Origin: Trifolium pratense
Taxonomy: Eukaryota; Streptophyta; Magnoliopsida; Fabales; Fabaceae
DNA length: 64,000 nt
Assembly: GCF_020283565.1 (NCBI RefSeq)
Contig: NC_060059.1
Span: forward strand, 38,370,338 to 38,434,337
Direction: 5' to 3'
A program made the position numbers and the translations under genes. Numbering within the stretch: the first letter of the stretch is position 1; each line of letters opens with the position of its first letter. The notes under the pieces are model-generated. The model did no database searches, had not been told where the DNA came from, and saw nothing but the letters and a program-made list of their open reading frames with translations. Positions 45,451 to 56,982 of the stretch are shown here, in pieces.

Positions 45451-46620
45451 GGGGTGGGTATAACCGACCGAACCGACCTGAACCAAATGGACCGAACGTA
45501 ACTGTTCTTCATGCATCGGGTCGGGTTGTTTGGGTTTGCGAGTTGAATTGGTCAAGAAAGAGGATTTTAATGGGTAACTTCGGTTCAATTCGGTTAGTTT
45601 ATTTGAACCCTTCTTCGATGATGAAACTTGTTTTTTTATAGGTCCCTTTAGTTGCTGCCACACCCCCCCCCCCCCCAAAAAATCCCAAAATATCCTCAAT
45701 TTTGAACCCAGGATACTTTGGGTTTATTATTACAAAATGGAAATAATTTTGTTTCTTATGCTACGAACTGGTGTTTTACGCAAACACGCTTGGTTTCTTA
45801 TGATACTTTGGCTTTATCTTTTCATGTTGGATCACTTGATCAACTTCCTCTTCACCTTTTCTTGCTTCGTCAGTCCTTGAAACATTATTGTTGTGGCTTT
45901 TTGAATTGTAGAGGAAGATTGAAGAGGAAGAAGAGTGTGCGGTAACCACTTCTATCACAACTCTTATAAGTCTGAAAAGACCACTCTTTAGTTTTGTAGG
46001 ATACGAAAAGCTTATGTTCGTTTTTTATGTTACGAAAACGCGTCTTTTCGTTTCGTAGAATACGAAATCCCTCCTTATGTGTCATTCATTTTATACATTA
46101 CAAACCGTGAAGAACATAATCAGTGTCATTAAAAACATAAATTTTGGGAAAAGGGGGCGATTTTTAGGGTACGAAAAGGGGCGATTTGCACAATCATATA
46201 CTCCACTTGACAATTTCATCAATGAGCTAGCATTCATCTTCTCATTCTCTAATCTCAGTCACAGAAAAGGAATTTTTGGATCGTAAACTCTAAATCTGCA
46301 AGTAAGATTTCTCTTTAATCTCTCATTGTCATGAATTTGGGGTTTTGATTCTCTAATTTCTTCGTTGTCGCAAACGGTTTAGGGTTTTAATTGAAATTAT
46401 TTCGGGATTTAGGGTTTTTGGGGAATGAATTCGTGATTCTGATTTGAGGATTTAGGATATAGGTTTTTGATTGAATTTGGGTTGATTGATTCTCTATGAT
46501 GTTGTTATTTTTTTCTAAATTTTTTATGATGCTGTTATTTTAAACTTCGGTTCAGTTCGGTTAGTTTATTTGAACCCTTCGGTGATTGAACCAAACTAAA
46601 TCGATTATATTTATTTATTA
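45451..46620. mobile_element. Repeat region carrying gene-like fragments
   Basis: It starts GGGGTGGGTATAACCGACCG, a common transposon-like end. A GGTTCAATTCGGTTAGTTT segment is repeated in direct orientation at 45590-45625 and 46549-46585. Between them lie a run of 14 C (45663-45676), a 75-codon frame ending RLKRKKSVR (45718-45945) that I cannot place, and TAGGGTTT-rich sequence at 46330-46450 resembling a plant 5' leader and first intron. This suggests a non-autonomous element with captured gene pieces; the far end is not fixed. Confidence 0.4.
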
Positions 46621-46679
46621 TGTAATATATCATTATTATTACTATTAATTTCATATCTATCCAACCTGTATTATCTTTT

Positions 46680-47080
46680 TGGCCCAATTTTTTTTCCTCA
46701 TCTTGGCCCAAACACTTAACCGATATATATCACGCTCATTCTTGTAACCCTAATCAGTAAGCGGCGACGCTCGCCATATCTTAAACTCCCACTTTCAACA
46801 AAGACACTCACAACCACCAACACCATCGTTCTGTTTCGCCTCATCACTATCATGGCACCATCACCGTCATTTTGTTCCATCTCATCACCATTCACCATCA
46901 TGGCAACACCACCATTGTTCTGTCTTGCTTGACCACTATGACATGTTTCGTTTCACTTAGTGAGTTTCTCATCTCTCTTCGGTTAGATTTCTTGGTTTCA
47001 TCTCCATCTTTTACATTATTTTATGCTTTTTGCATTTTTGGGTTTCAACGTTTTGGATTTCTTGTTTTAGAAAAATAAAA
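46680..47080. other. Gene-leader-like fragment, unplaced
   Basis: A stretch with TGTAACCCTAATCAGTAAGC, CACCATCAT repeats and lower AT content looks like a leader or N-terminal piece of a gene. No frame of useful length or family is recognised on either strand. Confidence 0.3.
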
Positions 47081-47086
47081 TTGGGC

Positions 47087-47478
47087 AAAATCTTAATCTT
47101 CTTCCACGGATTAGGAAAAGAAAAACATTTGGGTTATATTATAATTGCTTACACTACTGAACAATGTTTAAGTACACAATGATGCCAACTTTTAGTTATT
47201 CAATTTTACCTAAACTGAAGGAATTTTTCAAAATGTAGTGTAAATTTCACCAATAAATGTGAAGGAAGTAGTTATTTGTATAAATGAAAGACACTCTTAA
47301 TACATTCATTCGTGAAATGTACACTAATATTTTCAAAAATTTATTCACCTCAGCCAAAAATGAATAAGCGAAATTTGGCATCATTGTGTACTTAACATTG
47401 TTCAATAGTGTAAGCAATTGTAATATAATCTCAAATGTTTTTTATTTTCCCTGGTACATGAAAGACGGTTAAGATTTA
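47087..47478. mobile_element. Fold-back MITE, about 392 bp
   Basis: Long inverted arms: AATTGCTTACACTACTGAAC and TACACAATGATGCC on the left match the inverse of GGCATCATTGTGTACTTAAC and GTTCAATAGTGTAAGCAATT on the right. Outer ends are AAAATCTTAA and TTAAGATTT. Target duplication is not clear. Confidence 0.7.
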
Positions 47479-47708
47479 TATTTAAGAAAAAAGAAGATGA
47501 AAGTCAGACTTGCTGAAAGTTTGAAAAACCCTAGTTGGTATTGTATATGTGAGTTGTGCTTTATGAGTTAGGTTGTTTTTAACATGTTTTAATTTTTAAA
47601 TATGATATTATACAAAAATATTTAAGGTTTTATAAATATTATTTTCATTATATAAATATATTTTTTAGTATTAAAGAGCACTTGAATGAAATAGTAAGAT
47701 ATTTGTTT

Positions 47709-48039
47709 TTAGTAAACAGAGGTATCATGGTCTGATGATTTCTATAGTCTTTTTTTAAAATAAAAAAATTAAATATTCCTGTGTTGTTTTGTTACTTTTG
47801 TTTGATTTAAAATTGTAGGTCCAAGTTCACTTATTATATAAATTATAACACAAAACCTAAAAGTTAAAGTTCAACTGTTTGAACATTAACTTTTAGGTTT
47901 TGTGTTATAATTTATATATATAAGTGAACTTGGACCTACAATTTTAAATCAAAAGTATCAAAACAAGCATATGAAAATTTAATTTTAAAAAACAAAGACT
48001 ATAGAAATCATCACGCCATGATACATCTCTTTAGTAACG
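47709..48039. mobile_element. Fold-back MITE, about 331 bp
   Basis: The arms run from TGATGATTTCTATAGTC through AAATTGTAGGTCCAAGTTC to TAACTTTTAGGTTTTGTG-type sequence and meet at a loop near 47870. The inner 65 bp of each arm are almost perfectly complementary. The outermost 20 bp are imperfect. Confidence 0.75.
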
Positions 48040-48388
48040 AGTTACATCTTTTTTAATGCAATTACTTTTTTTTATAATCATATAGTATTAGTGGTGGGGC
48101 CATAAATCTTTTAAAGCCCGAGTAAAATTTCAATTTTGCATTGAAAAAATTCAGTTTTGAACAAAATATTTCAGTTTTACCCTAAATTAACCCCTAAAAA
48201 TTTTAATTTTGCCCTAACATAACTCCTAAAATACCAAAAATTTTAGGCCGGGCCCGGGCACGTGCCCCGACTGGCTGGGCCTTGACTTCGCCCCTGTATT
48301 ATAAAAAAATAAAACCAATATATTGTCTTGCTGCTTCAAACTATCAGGAATGTGTCGTTTGTCTCATCAAAGAAAAAACGGAAACACG

Positions 48389-48859
48389 CACTACAACATG
48401 AAGCTAAAAACTATGGCTTATAACATGCAAAGAAGCCACGATTATTGAAATATCTTTTTATGAAAATAACAATATTATCCTTAATGTTGTATTTTTGTCC
48501 CAAAAATGTATTTTAATAACATTTTTCTTTGAATAAACAACGATTATTTTATGTGGTAAAAAACATTAAAGCGTAGCCTAAACATTTATAGACCACCGTT
48601 AAAATTTGTGGCTGTTGACGGTTTTTACCATATGATATGAGTAAAAAAATGTAGGTAAGTTATGGGCAACACTTTGAAAACCGTAGCCTATTTACTCCTT
48701 CCGTCCCAAAATATAAGCAAAAATTGGTCAATAAAAGTTGATGTATTTGGTTTAAAATTTAGTCTAGATGCATTCACTTTTGTTGACCTCCTTTTACTTT
48801 AATTTTGGGACGAAGTAGTATGTTTTAAGCCACGACCTAAACTCCAAAATGTTGTAGTG
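48389..48859. mobile_element. Miniature CACTA element with nested Stowaway
   Basis: Ends CACTACAACATG and the inverse ATGTTGTAGTG fit CACTA transposons. Repeated subterminal motifs ACCGTAGCCTA, GCGTAGCCTA and CACGACCTAA are present. The 3-bp flanks (ACG, GCA) do not match. A Stowaway MITE is inserted inside. Confidence 0.7.
48695..48818. mobile_element. Stowaway-type MITE
   Basis: 124 bp with TCCTTCCGTCCCAAAATATAAGC at the left (bounded by TA) and a worn right end TTTTGGGACGAAGTAG before TA. It sits inside the mini-CACTA element. Confidence 0.8.
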
Positions 48860-49940
48860 GCATCACCTTAGTTTCCAATTAATTCCAAATGATTTCAATC
48901 AAAGAAAAATCATTACTATTTCAATTAAAATCAGATTGTCGTCCTAAGTACGCATTCTACCAACCTTATATCACCTAAACTTTGGAGAGTTTTAATTAAT
49001 TAATTAATCAATCAAACGATGATCGATCACTATCCCATTGGAAGAGTGGAGCAACCAAAGAAAATAAAGAGTGAAATTGTCCTCCACAATATTGTTAGTT
49101 AATGGGTCACTAGGGCAGTGACAAATCAACTAATAAACAAATTACGAAATATACTAACGAAATATGAATAATGAAAGATTGCTGGCATTGGCCAGTGGCA
49201 GGTAATGGAAGTAATGACTTGTTCGATAGAGACACCCAATCGTTTATTTATTTGGAATTATGTAGAATATTCTGTCTCATGTACATTACCCAGTACCCAC
49301 TGCATTTTTTCCTCTCAAATATTAATTCATCTAGAGATAAAAAATAATTCACAGTAATTTGCAAATTTTAAAATAATAATAAATAGATCAAATAAGCATA
49401 CATAAGTGTTAAAAACCAAGGTAATCAGATTCATCATTGAACATACGTACTTACCGCTTAAAGTTTAATAGGGTAAATTGGAGTTTAATCGGATCGGATC
49501 ATTTTTAATTAAATATATTTTTTAAAATAATATGTAAATCTTTAAAAATAGAAAATTATACAATATAAATCTATAAAATTGCCAGTGTCGGACGTTAAGA
49601 CCCGGGTCTGAATTTCGATCGCTCCACTTTGTGTATGTGAGTTTTCAATGGTTTTCCCATTTTGCCTATCAACAAAAAAAATCTATAAATTTTCTACTGT
49701 TTTATTATAATATTTCATTAAAGAAATATTTTTTTATTATAATAAGTAACCAAAAAAAACAAAAAAGTAAAAAAGATTAATTCTAGCGTGTAAGCGAGGC
49801 ATATTATAATATAATATTTTTAAAAATTTTAATAATCAAATAGTAATGATTTTTTGTGTGTAAGAAATAGTAATAAGATTAAGAGTAAATAGCAATTGTT
49901 TAAAAAAATTTATAGATGGGTGATTTGATGTCAATTTTGA
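48860..49940. other. AT-rich intergenic stretch
   Basis: No gene is seen. A SINE-like repeat at 49584-49685 (GTCGGACGTTAAGACCC and a TTCGATCGCTCC box B-like segment) is related to 10391-10515. Confidence 0.45.
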
Positions 49941-49944
49941 CCTA

Positions 49945-50370
49945 GAATCACTCCTCCAAATTGTTTTTCTTCTTTCTCGTTAGATTAAATAAGTGTGATT
50001 TTCACATACGTCTTTGTACGATGTTTTTGTTGTCCCGTCTTTATGCGGTATATTTTGTTTTTTCGTCTTTGTGCGGTGTTCATTTGTTTCAGGTTGAAAG
50101 ATTAGTTCTGATCAAGTGCAAATTCAATCAATGTCGACTTATGTGTCATCAACGCTAAAGATCTGTAGGCATGGGCATTTCATACACTTCAATATAGTCA
50201 TATTTGTAGGCTTATGCAATTTACCGTTTTATACTATTAACATAGATGTTGTGAGTTTATTCGCAGATTTATCCGTTTTGTTTTTAACGAATTTGAATTT
50301 GTATTGTATTGTATTGATGTACTTTATCAATTTGAATGAATATCGTTTATATTTAGTAAAAAAAGAGTAA
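49945..50370 (+). mobile_element. LINE-like 3' end
   Basis: T-rich sequence with GTCTTTGTRCGRTGTT tandem motifs and a tail of ATTGATGTACTTTATC...AATGAATATCG. It resembles the untranslated end of a plant LINE. No coding part remains. Confidence 0.4.
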
Positions 50371-50833
50371 ATAACAATTGTTTAAAAAAAAAATAGCAAA
50401 AACATGTCCCAGAAAAAAGAGTAAATAGCAAAAACATCATGGGCTTCTTCTGCTGTACAAAACAGAAACATTGTGGGCTTCTTTTATAGAGAGGTTTTAT
50501 TGGCACTATGTACTTTTCGTGCACGGTTTTTATTTTTATTTTTATTATTTAGCTACTTAAATAACGAATCTTATATAAATGAGAAAAAAAAATACTTTTT
50601 AATATGAAATTTTCAAAATTTTACACGTCTGTTACTTAATTAGTTGACATTATAAAAATGAGAAATTTGATAAAATAACACCCCAACATGAAATTTGCAA
50701 GATTTTACACGTCCGCTACTTAAATAGTGGACAAAGATATTTTGATAATTTTACAGGGTGCATGAGAAAATTGGCAGGGGACAAAAAAAATCTCTCTTTT
50801 ATATGTTTAATCCGTTATTAAACCCTAAAATAT

Positions 50834-51023
50834 TGTTGGATTTCAAATGTGAGTGGTTAAATTCCACATTGATTATGTATGGAAAGAATATTGGATTTAT
50901 AAGTGAGGTGACTCATTAATCTAATGCATTAAGGTTTTGGGTGGAGATATTGTGTCTCCATATCTTGTAGTCCTAGACCATTTGCCCCATTGTTTCTCTC
51001 GAGCTCCTCCAGACTCTCCAACA
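50834..51023 (+). mobile_element. Solo LTR with 5-bp target duplication
   Basis: 190 bp beginning TGTTGGATTTC and ending CTCTCCAACA, with AATAT directly on both sides (50829-50833, 51024-51028). It is related to the family-2 TRIM LTRs. A lone LTR with intact duplication is what unequal LTR recombination leaves. Confidence 0.85.
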
Positions 51024-52149
51024 AATATAACATACTACCTCCTTTACATCTCAAAAATAATACATTTAAATTTATAATAGTATTAAATAGAAATAATTAT
51101 TTTTTTGACAGAAAATAGAAATAACTATGTATAATGCGCTTCCTTGGTCTGTGTGATTTTTTCAAAGTGTTTCTTATAAAAAGAATCGGAGGGATTAGTT
51201 TCGACCGCTATTTTTTTCAAAGAAAAAAAATGAAAAAGGTAAAACGCAATCAGACATGCAAAACCGTTTGAACTGCCAATTTTTGCAGTTTTCTCTGGTT
51301 CTTGAGCGGTTTTTTGTCCGGTTTTGAGTGCCAACCGAACCGGATAGGAGTTTGATTCCCGATTCAACCGTTTGGTTCGATTTTTTTCTGTTTACAATGA
51401 AGTTGAGTATCGAACTCAGGACCTCTAGCAGACTACCCAAACCCTTCATCCCTAGACCAAATCTAATTGCTTATTTGGTTCGATTTATATTACCTTGCTT
51501 TCTACAACTTCAATTTTTTGTATGTAATATAATTTTTTTTATTTACTTTATATATCAGAATTTTTTAATGATCCGCACTCGATTTTTTTCTTCATTCCGC
51601 CATTATCAATTACTACTTCAATTCGTTTAATTTATATTTATATAGGTTTTTTTCCGTCAGGTAACTTAGTGGCTATAAATTCCATTTTAAAGATGAATAA
51701 GTGAAGTGTTCAGGATTCGAACTATGACTCTTGTACATATAGTGCGATATCACTATCAACTGAGCTAAACCTAGGGAAATTTTATATAAAGTTTTATTAT
51801 AGAAATAATTTATGCACCGGCCATGTAAAAACAACTTACATAGTGCTTAGAAGTCGACGTTGGTATCTCGGAATTTATAATACTCAAACATATAGTAAGC
51901 ACCAAATTTTGGCATAATGTGATAACGTATGTAATTCATCGTTATTCATATTTTACGTTCCTTGTTCGATTATGTTTTAAAAAGCTATCTTTTATACCTC
52001 TTTTATAATTGGAAGATGGATTAGTTTTTTTTTTTTTTTTTTGACAAAGGAAGATGGATAAGTTAGTTATACTGTTATTTGAATCATTTGTCTTAAGAGT
52101 TAAAACGATGGTGGAGAATGATTACTCGGCTCACTAATTAAGTTCATAT
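51024..52149. other. Intergenic stretch
   Basis: No gene is seen. GGTTTTGAGTGCCAACCGAACCGG at 51312-51335 recalls the CCGGTT-rich hAT family. A third copy of the dispersed SINE/LINE-like repeat lies at 51645-51780 (GTAACTTAGTGGCTATAAAT, CAACTGAGCTAAACC). Confidence 0.45.
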
Positions 52150-52345
52150 TTTTAACAAGAGTTTGACTGACGTGTATCTCTCGTCACTCTTTAAATATTT
52201 TATTTAAAGAAATTATTTATTTAAAAATGATAATTTTTAATTTTTGATGAGTTGACTTCACATATTTTCATAAAAAATCACAAAAACATAGTAATTTAAG
52301 ATCCTTAAAGAGTGTCACAGGAGCACTCATTATTAGCATTTTCCT
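52150..52345. mobile_element. MITE, GGAAAATGCTAA family, copy 2
   Basis: The right end CTTAAAGAGTGTCACAGGAGCAC...TTAGCATTTTCC is the inverse of the family end seen at 21965. The left end is weaker (CTCGTCACTCTTTAAATA). Confidence 0.5.
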
Positions 52346-52922
52346 TTGAAAAAAATTTAATAATAATTTTTTTTGTTGCGAGAAGAGCATCTAAACATCC
52401 GACCCTATCATTTATCCATATCACTTTATTATTTAATAAAAAAAAGAAAAAAAATACAAAACTGAGAATATAAACCTAACTCCATGAGTTCCATATACAT
52501 ACTAAAGCGTAAGAGAATTTGTACGTAAGCAACTCCTAATTAATCTAAACAAATTAGAATTTATATAAAAGGCAAAACATATTCCCAAAAAATGTGATAT
52601 TTTTATATAAAAGAGGTAAATTATTAAAAAAAATCTTGGTCAAATGCCAATTATATTTTTTTAGTCAAAAAAATAAGAATTAGAGTAAGAGTAACGTTGA
52701 AAATTAATCACCAAATACAGAAACAATATTTTTATAGTATTATTTAATATATTACACCACCAAAAATATATATTAAAATTAACATTTCCCTCTGTTTCTC
52801 TTTCTTCCAATTCCAACCATTTTCTCTACCTTTTCTCTTGTTGCAAGATTCTTCTTTCAACCTCTTTTCTCTTGCAACAACAACAATTTCAACATACTAG
52901 CTTCTTCTCTTATTCAATTTCT

Positions 52923-52970
52923 ATGCAAAAGGTTCAAGCTTTTTCACACATGATTTTGTTGACAAATTGA
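52923..52970 (+). promoter_or_regulatory. Upstream ORF in the transporter leader
   Basis: A 15-codon upstream frame (MQKVQAFSHMILLTN) ends 113 bp before the transporter ATG, inside a pyrimidine-rich, CAACAACAAC-containing leader. If the leader is transcribed from about 52.8 kb it could dampen translation. Inference only. Confidence 0.35.
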
Positions 52971-53083
52971 TATATTCAACGCTGTGATTGATTCTGGGAT
53001 CTGGCAGAAGCAGAAAACGTGTGGATCTCTGCAATTTCTGCACTTTTTCTCATCTGGGTTTTGTTGATTTCGTTTTTTGGCTA

Positions 53084-56000
53084 ATGGGTTTCAGATATAA
53101 AGCAGGATTGTTCCTTATAGGTACTGTTGTTATCATTTGGGTCTCTTCTGCTGAAGTCACCCAGGTAAAAAAATTTAATCTTTTCATTTTTAACTATATG
53201 AATTATATTTTTTTCTCCTTAGTTTGGATTTATTGCATAATTTGCATTACATAAATGTGATTGTTTAGTGCAATTCAATGATTTTGTGAGGCTTTATTAT
53301 GTCCTAGCTTATTGGACCTATTATGTGTTGTTGGTTTCTGTTTGGTTCTGCGGTGACAAAAATTGATTTTTGAATGAAGTGATTGGCTAAAAGTGAGTTG
53401 AATGCAAAATGATTTATGTTTGAATTCATTAATGTAAAGATGGATTGAATATTAAATGATTTATGTTTGAATTCATTAATGTAAAGGTGGATTGAATAAA
53501 TGATTTATGTTTGAATTCATTAATGTAAAGGTGGATTGAATAATAAATTCAAGGCTAAAAATCAATTGAGGAGTTCCAAATTCCTAGGTAGTTAAAACCG
53601 TTCGGAAAGAAAACCTTAAATCATATCATAATCGTAAAATCCTAAGATTTTAGGATTAAAAACCTGGATTTTAACACCATGCCAAATTCTAGCTTCGGGT
53701 TAGAATTGATTCTGGAGGCAAAATCAGTTCTACTTGAGAACATCTCAAATTCAATTCTACGCATCTGGAATCAATATTTCCTCCTCCAAAATTGGAACCA
53801 AAATTATACTTAATTGCCTGACAACCAATTAGGAAGTTGATGTATTTGAGAGATGGATGCAGGTTTATATGTCTTTGCTTTATGTGACTTAATTTTGAAG
53901 CTTCCCATGTATCTTAAGATTCAATCCTTTTCTAATTTTTACACTATTTTAAAGTTTGCATTTCAATCACAAAAGCCTAATAAAGGTGATGTGAGATTGA
54001 AAGTTATGTTGGTTAGGAATGATTTGTATGTATACGATATAGCTAACTTGACGACCCAATTAGACTGGCTTAATGGAAGTTATGTTTTGGGATACTTCTT
54101 TCTCGTAGGTCCTGGTTTGATTCCATGTAAAAAATAAGTTCCTTTCAGAGTGGTCTTACCCCTTTTGCTCTGTTAGTCTTGAATAGGATTACCTCTGATA
54201 GGATGATACCTATGGATTTCATCCAAAACATGCAATCCACATTGCTTTGATTTGAGAGAATTAACAGACTTATATTTATATTTAATATATGTTTCTACGG
54301 AGCTTCATTATTCTAGTTATATGTTGTGTAAATCGTGTTATGTTGTGCATAAGTCGACGAGAGGACTTTAGTCACAAAAAAAAAAAGTCGACGAGAGGAC
54401 ACTGTTATCTAAGCTTGAAGATTTATGTTTGTAAGTTGATATGTTTGCTTCAATTTGTATAGAATTTCGATTATAAAAAAAAAAAGTTGTATAGAATTTC
54501 AGTATGTAAGTAAGTCCTTATCTAAGCACGGTTGGTCAATATTTTGTTGAAAACGCCATTGGAATTTGAAATTCTTCTGAATTGGTATCTTTAATTGGAG
54601 ACGATAGCATGCAAAGTGCTAGTATCGAAGCTTTATATCTATGAATGATTATCTGAATTAAAATTTTCTGTGCAGGATATATATACAGATTATAAGCAGC
54701 CATTTGCGGTGACATATCTTGGAGCTTCTCTCATGGTAGTTTACCTCCCAATAGCATTCATTAAGGATTGGTTCTGTAAATTGCTTAAACACCGCTCTTC
54801 TAAAAGTGGAAATAATGCAGACAGTGGCTCCCCATTCAAAGGAAATGGTGCGCAGAAAATGTTTGAAATGGAACAAGGGATTGTGGCTCGAAAAGACAGT
54901 GATTTAGACCTTCCATCTCTTGCAGAGAAAGCACCATTGGTGGCTAAGTATAATGAAACTAGTGTGGCAAAGGAAGAAAAACAACTTACTACAAAGGAAA
55001 TTGCTACTTATGGATTTTACATTGCACCTATCTGGTTTATCACAGAGGCAAGTAGCACATGATGATAACGTGTTTCTTACATGATTAAGTGTTCTTATGA
55101 TTGAAACATATTTATCTTGATTTTTATTGTTACTTGCAGTATCTATCAAATGCTGCACTTGCACGTACAAGTGTTGCGAGTACAACAGTATTGTCATCTA
55201 CTTCAGGACTATTCACTCTTTTCATCGGTGTGTTAATGGGCCAAGACACTATAAATGTATCAAAAGTAGTTGCTGTATTGGTCAGCATGGCTGGGGTTGC
55301 CATGACAACTCTAGGCAAAACTTGGGCTGCAGATGACTCGCAACTTAGTGCTTCGTAAGCCCTTTCTATCTCTTTTGATGACCGCATTAGCTTCATTATT
55401 TTATTCCAGTTTTAAGATATAAATCAATTAATGTAGGGAGTGAATTACAGAAAGAAAAAACTTAAGGTGTTACGTAGAGGCTTACAGACTTATATCCCTA
55501 ACATAATTGATTCCTTTATCTGGCATCACATTGTTGAAAATCGATGTCTCCTTCATGAGTATATCAATACAAGTGTCGTCCATTATATTGATCGAGATAT
55601 AGGGTATAAGAGAAAGATGTGCAAAAATGAGCTAACTATTTTAGTAATGGTGCAGAATATTAAGGAGTCAAGTTGCTATCTTTCATGCATTATCACCAGC
55701 TTGCTCTTTGTAATGCTATTTTTTGGGCGTTGACAGTTGATATTTGTGTTCAGCAATGGACCGCGCTCTCTTGTTGGAGATCTTTTTGGCCTTCTCTCAG
55801 CCATGTCATATGGTCTATTTACTGGTTAGACAACAATGTCTTAGCTGTTTCATTCCATATTTCTTTTTCCTGGATAATTTAGATGAATAATGACGCAACT
55901 TCCACATTAATGCTGCAGTTCTTCTGAAAAAGTTTTCCGGCGAAGAAGGTGAACGGGTTGATGTGCAAAAGCTGTTTGGATATATTGGATTGTTTACACT

Positions 56001-56982
56001 TGTAGCACTATGGTGGCTTAGTAAGTTCTTACCCATGATGCTTCTATAGTTACTCATCAAAGTCAACTTAGGTCCTGTTTAAATAAGCATCTTAATTAAG
56101 CGCTAATCATATAAGTACTTCCGTATAACTGTATAAGCTATTTTTTCTATAATAAATAAAATATAAAATAGAGTCGAACTGTTTTCATAAGCTATCTTGG
56201 AGAGCTAACGGATATGTCATAAGCTCTCCCAAACAATTTCACAAGTGTTTATGTCGGTGGATAAACTCAAATAAGTCAATCTAAATTCTAAACAGACCCT
56301 TATAAGATCACAATCATTTCCATTTACTCCTTTAACTTGGTTTTTGTGTTTTCCGTTTTCACATACTCTCCACCAACATTTCTTTATTTTTCTAATAAAT
56401 TGTTGCGCATTAACTGATTGCTAATTATCTTCTTTTTTCCACAGTCTGGCCGTTATCGGCCTTAGGAATTGAACCTAAGTTTGCGATTCCCCACTCTGCC
56501 AGAATGGATGAAGTAGTTCTTGCAAATGGGTTTGTTGGAAGTGTTCTCTCAGACTACTTTTGGTACGTGAAATAAATTTGATTAATTTACATGCATGCGC
56601 GTGCGCACGTTGTTAAGCAAAGTTTATTTAATCTACACCCAGGGCACTCTGCGTTGTATGGACAACTCCCCTTGTAGCCACTTTGGGCATGTCACTCACC
56701 ATTCCACTTGCTATGATAGCTGACATGGTAATCCATGGTCGGCATTATTCAGCATTATACATTCTTGGCTCAGTTCAGGTATGGTTGTCAATAGGAGGAT
56801 CTTTCACTTTCTCTTAAATTATTACCGGTGTCTACACATTAGTGTAGTGTCCAGTAGTTGTGTCTGTATCAGTGTTTCATAGGTTAATACGAGTGTTTTG
56901 TTTTGGCATCGAGTTACAGGTATTTGCAGGGTTTGTGATAGCTAATATTTCAGATTGGATGACAAAGAGGTTTGGATTGTAA
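53084..56982 (+). CDS. EamA/DMT-superfamily transporter (SLC35F-like), 8 exons
   Basis: Complete gene. Exons: 53084-53164, 54676-55047, 55140-55354, 55754-55824, 55919-56020, 56445-56562, 56643-56778, 56920-56982; together 1158 nt, 385 residues, all phases consistent. It is a multi-spanning membrane protein of the drug/metabolite transporter superfamily. Landmarks: an N-terminal membrane helix ([15 protein letters not shown]), [15 protein letters not shown], a charged cytosolic loop of about 80 residues, the family signature [20 protein letters not shown] with GLFTLFIGV, then helices in [29 protein letters not shown] and [12 protein letters not shown]. Six introns are GT-AG; intron 2 is GC-AG (GAG|GCAAGT). 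Plant relatives are annotated as EamA-like or SLC35F5-type proteins; substrate and membrane are unknown. The ATG at 53084 is the first in its frame with a hydrophobic N-terminus. Intron 1 (1.5 kb) holds a tandem repeat and intron 5 a MITE. Confidence 0.92.
53407..53542 (+). repeat. Three-copy tandem repeat in transporter intron 1
   Basis: Three copies (period 47 then 44 bp) of AAATGATTTATG-TTTGAATTCATTAATGTAAAG-TGGATTGAAT, nearly identical, so recent. Confidence 0.88.
56070..56300. mobile_element. MITE in transporter intron 5
   Basis: Ends TAGGTCCTGTTTAAATAAGC and AAATTCTAAACAGACCCTTA are inverted copies of the GGGTCTGTTT type common in plant hAT-like MITEs. Target duplication is not clear. 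Confidence 0.6.

Noticed and set aside
48084..48300. GC-rich GGTGGGGCC...GGCCTTGACTTCGCCCC segment as a hAT or Mutator MITE
   Set aside because: The ends are only loosely complementary and no target duplication is visible.
55440..55733. 97-codon frame within transporter intron 3
   Set aside because: It lies wholly in an intron with good borders and has no recognised domain.
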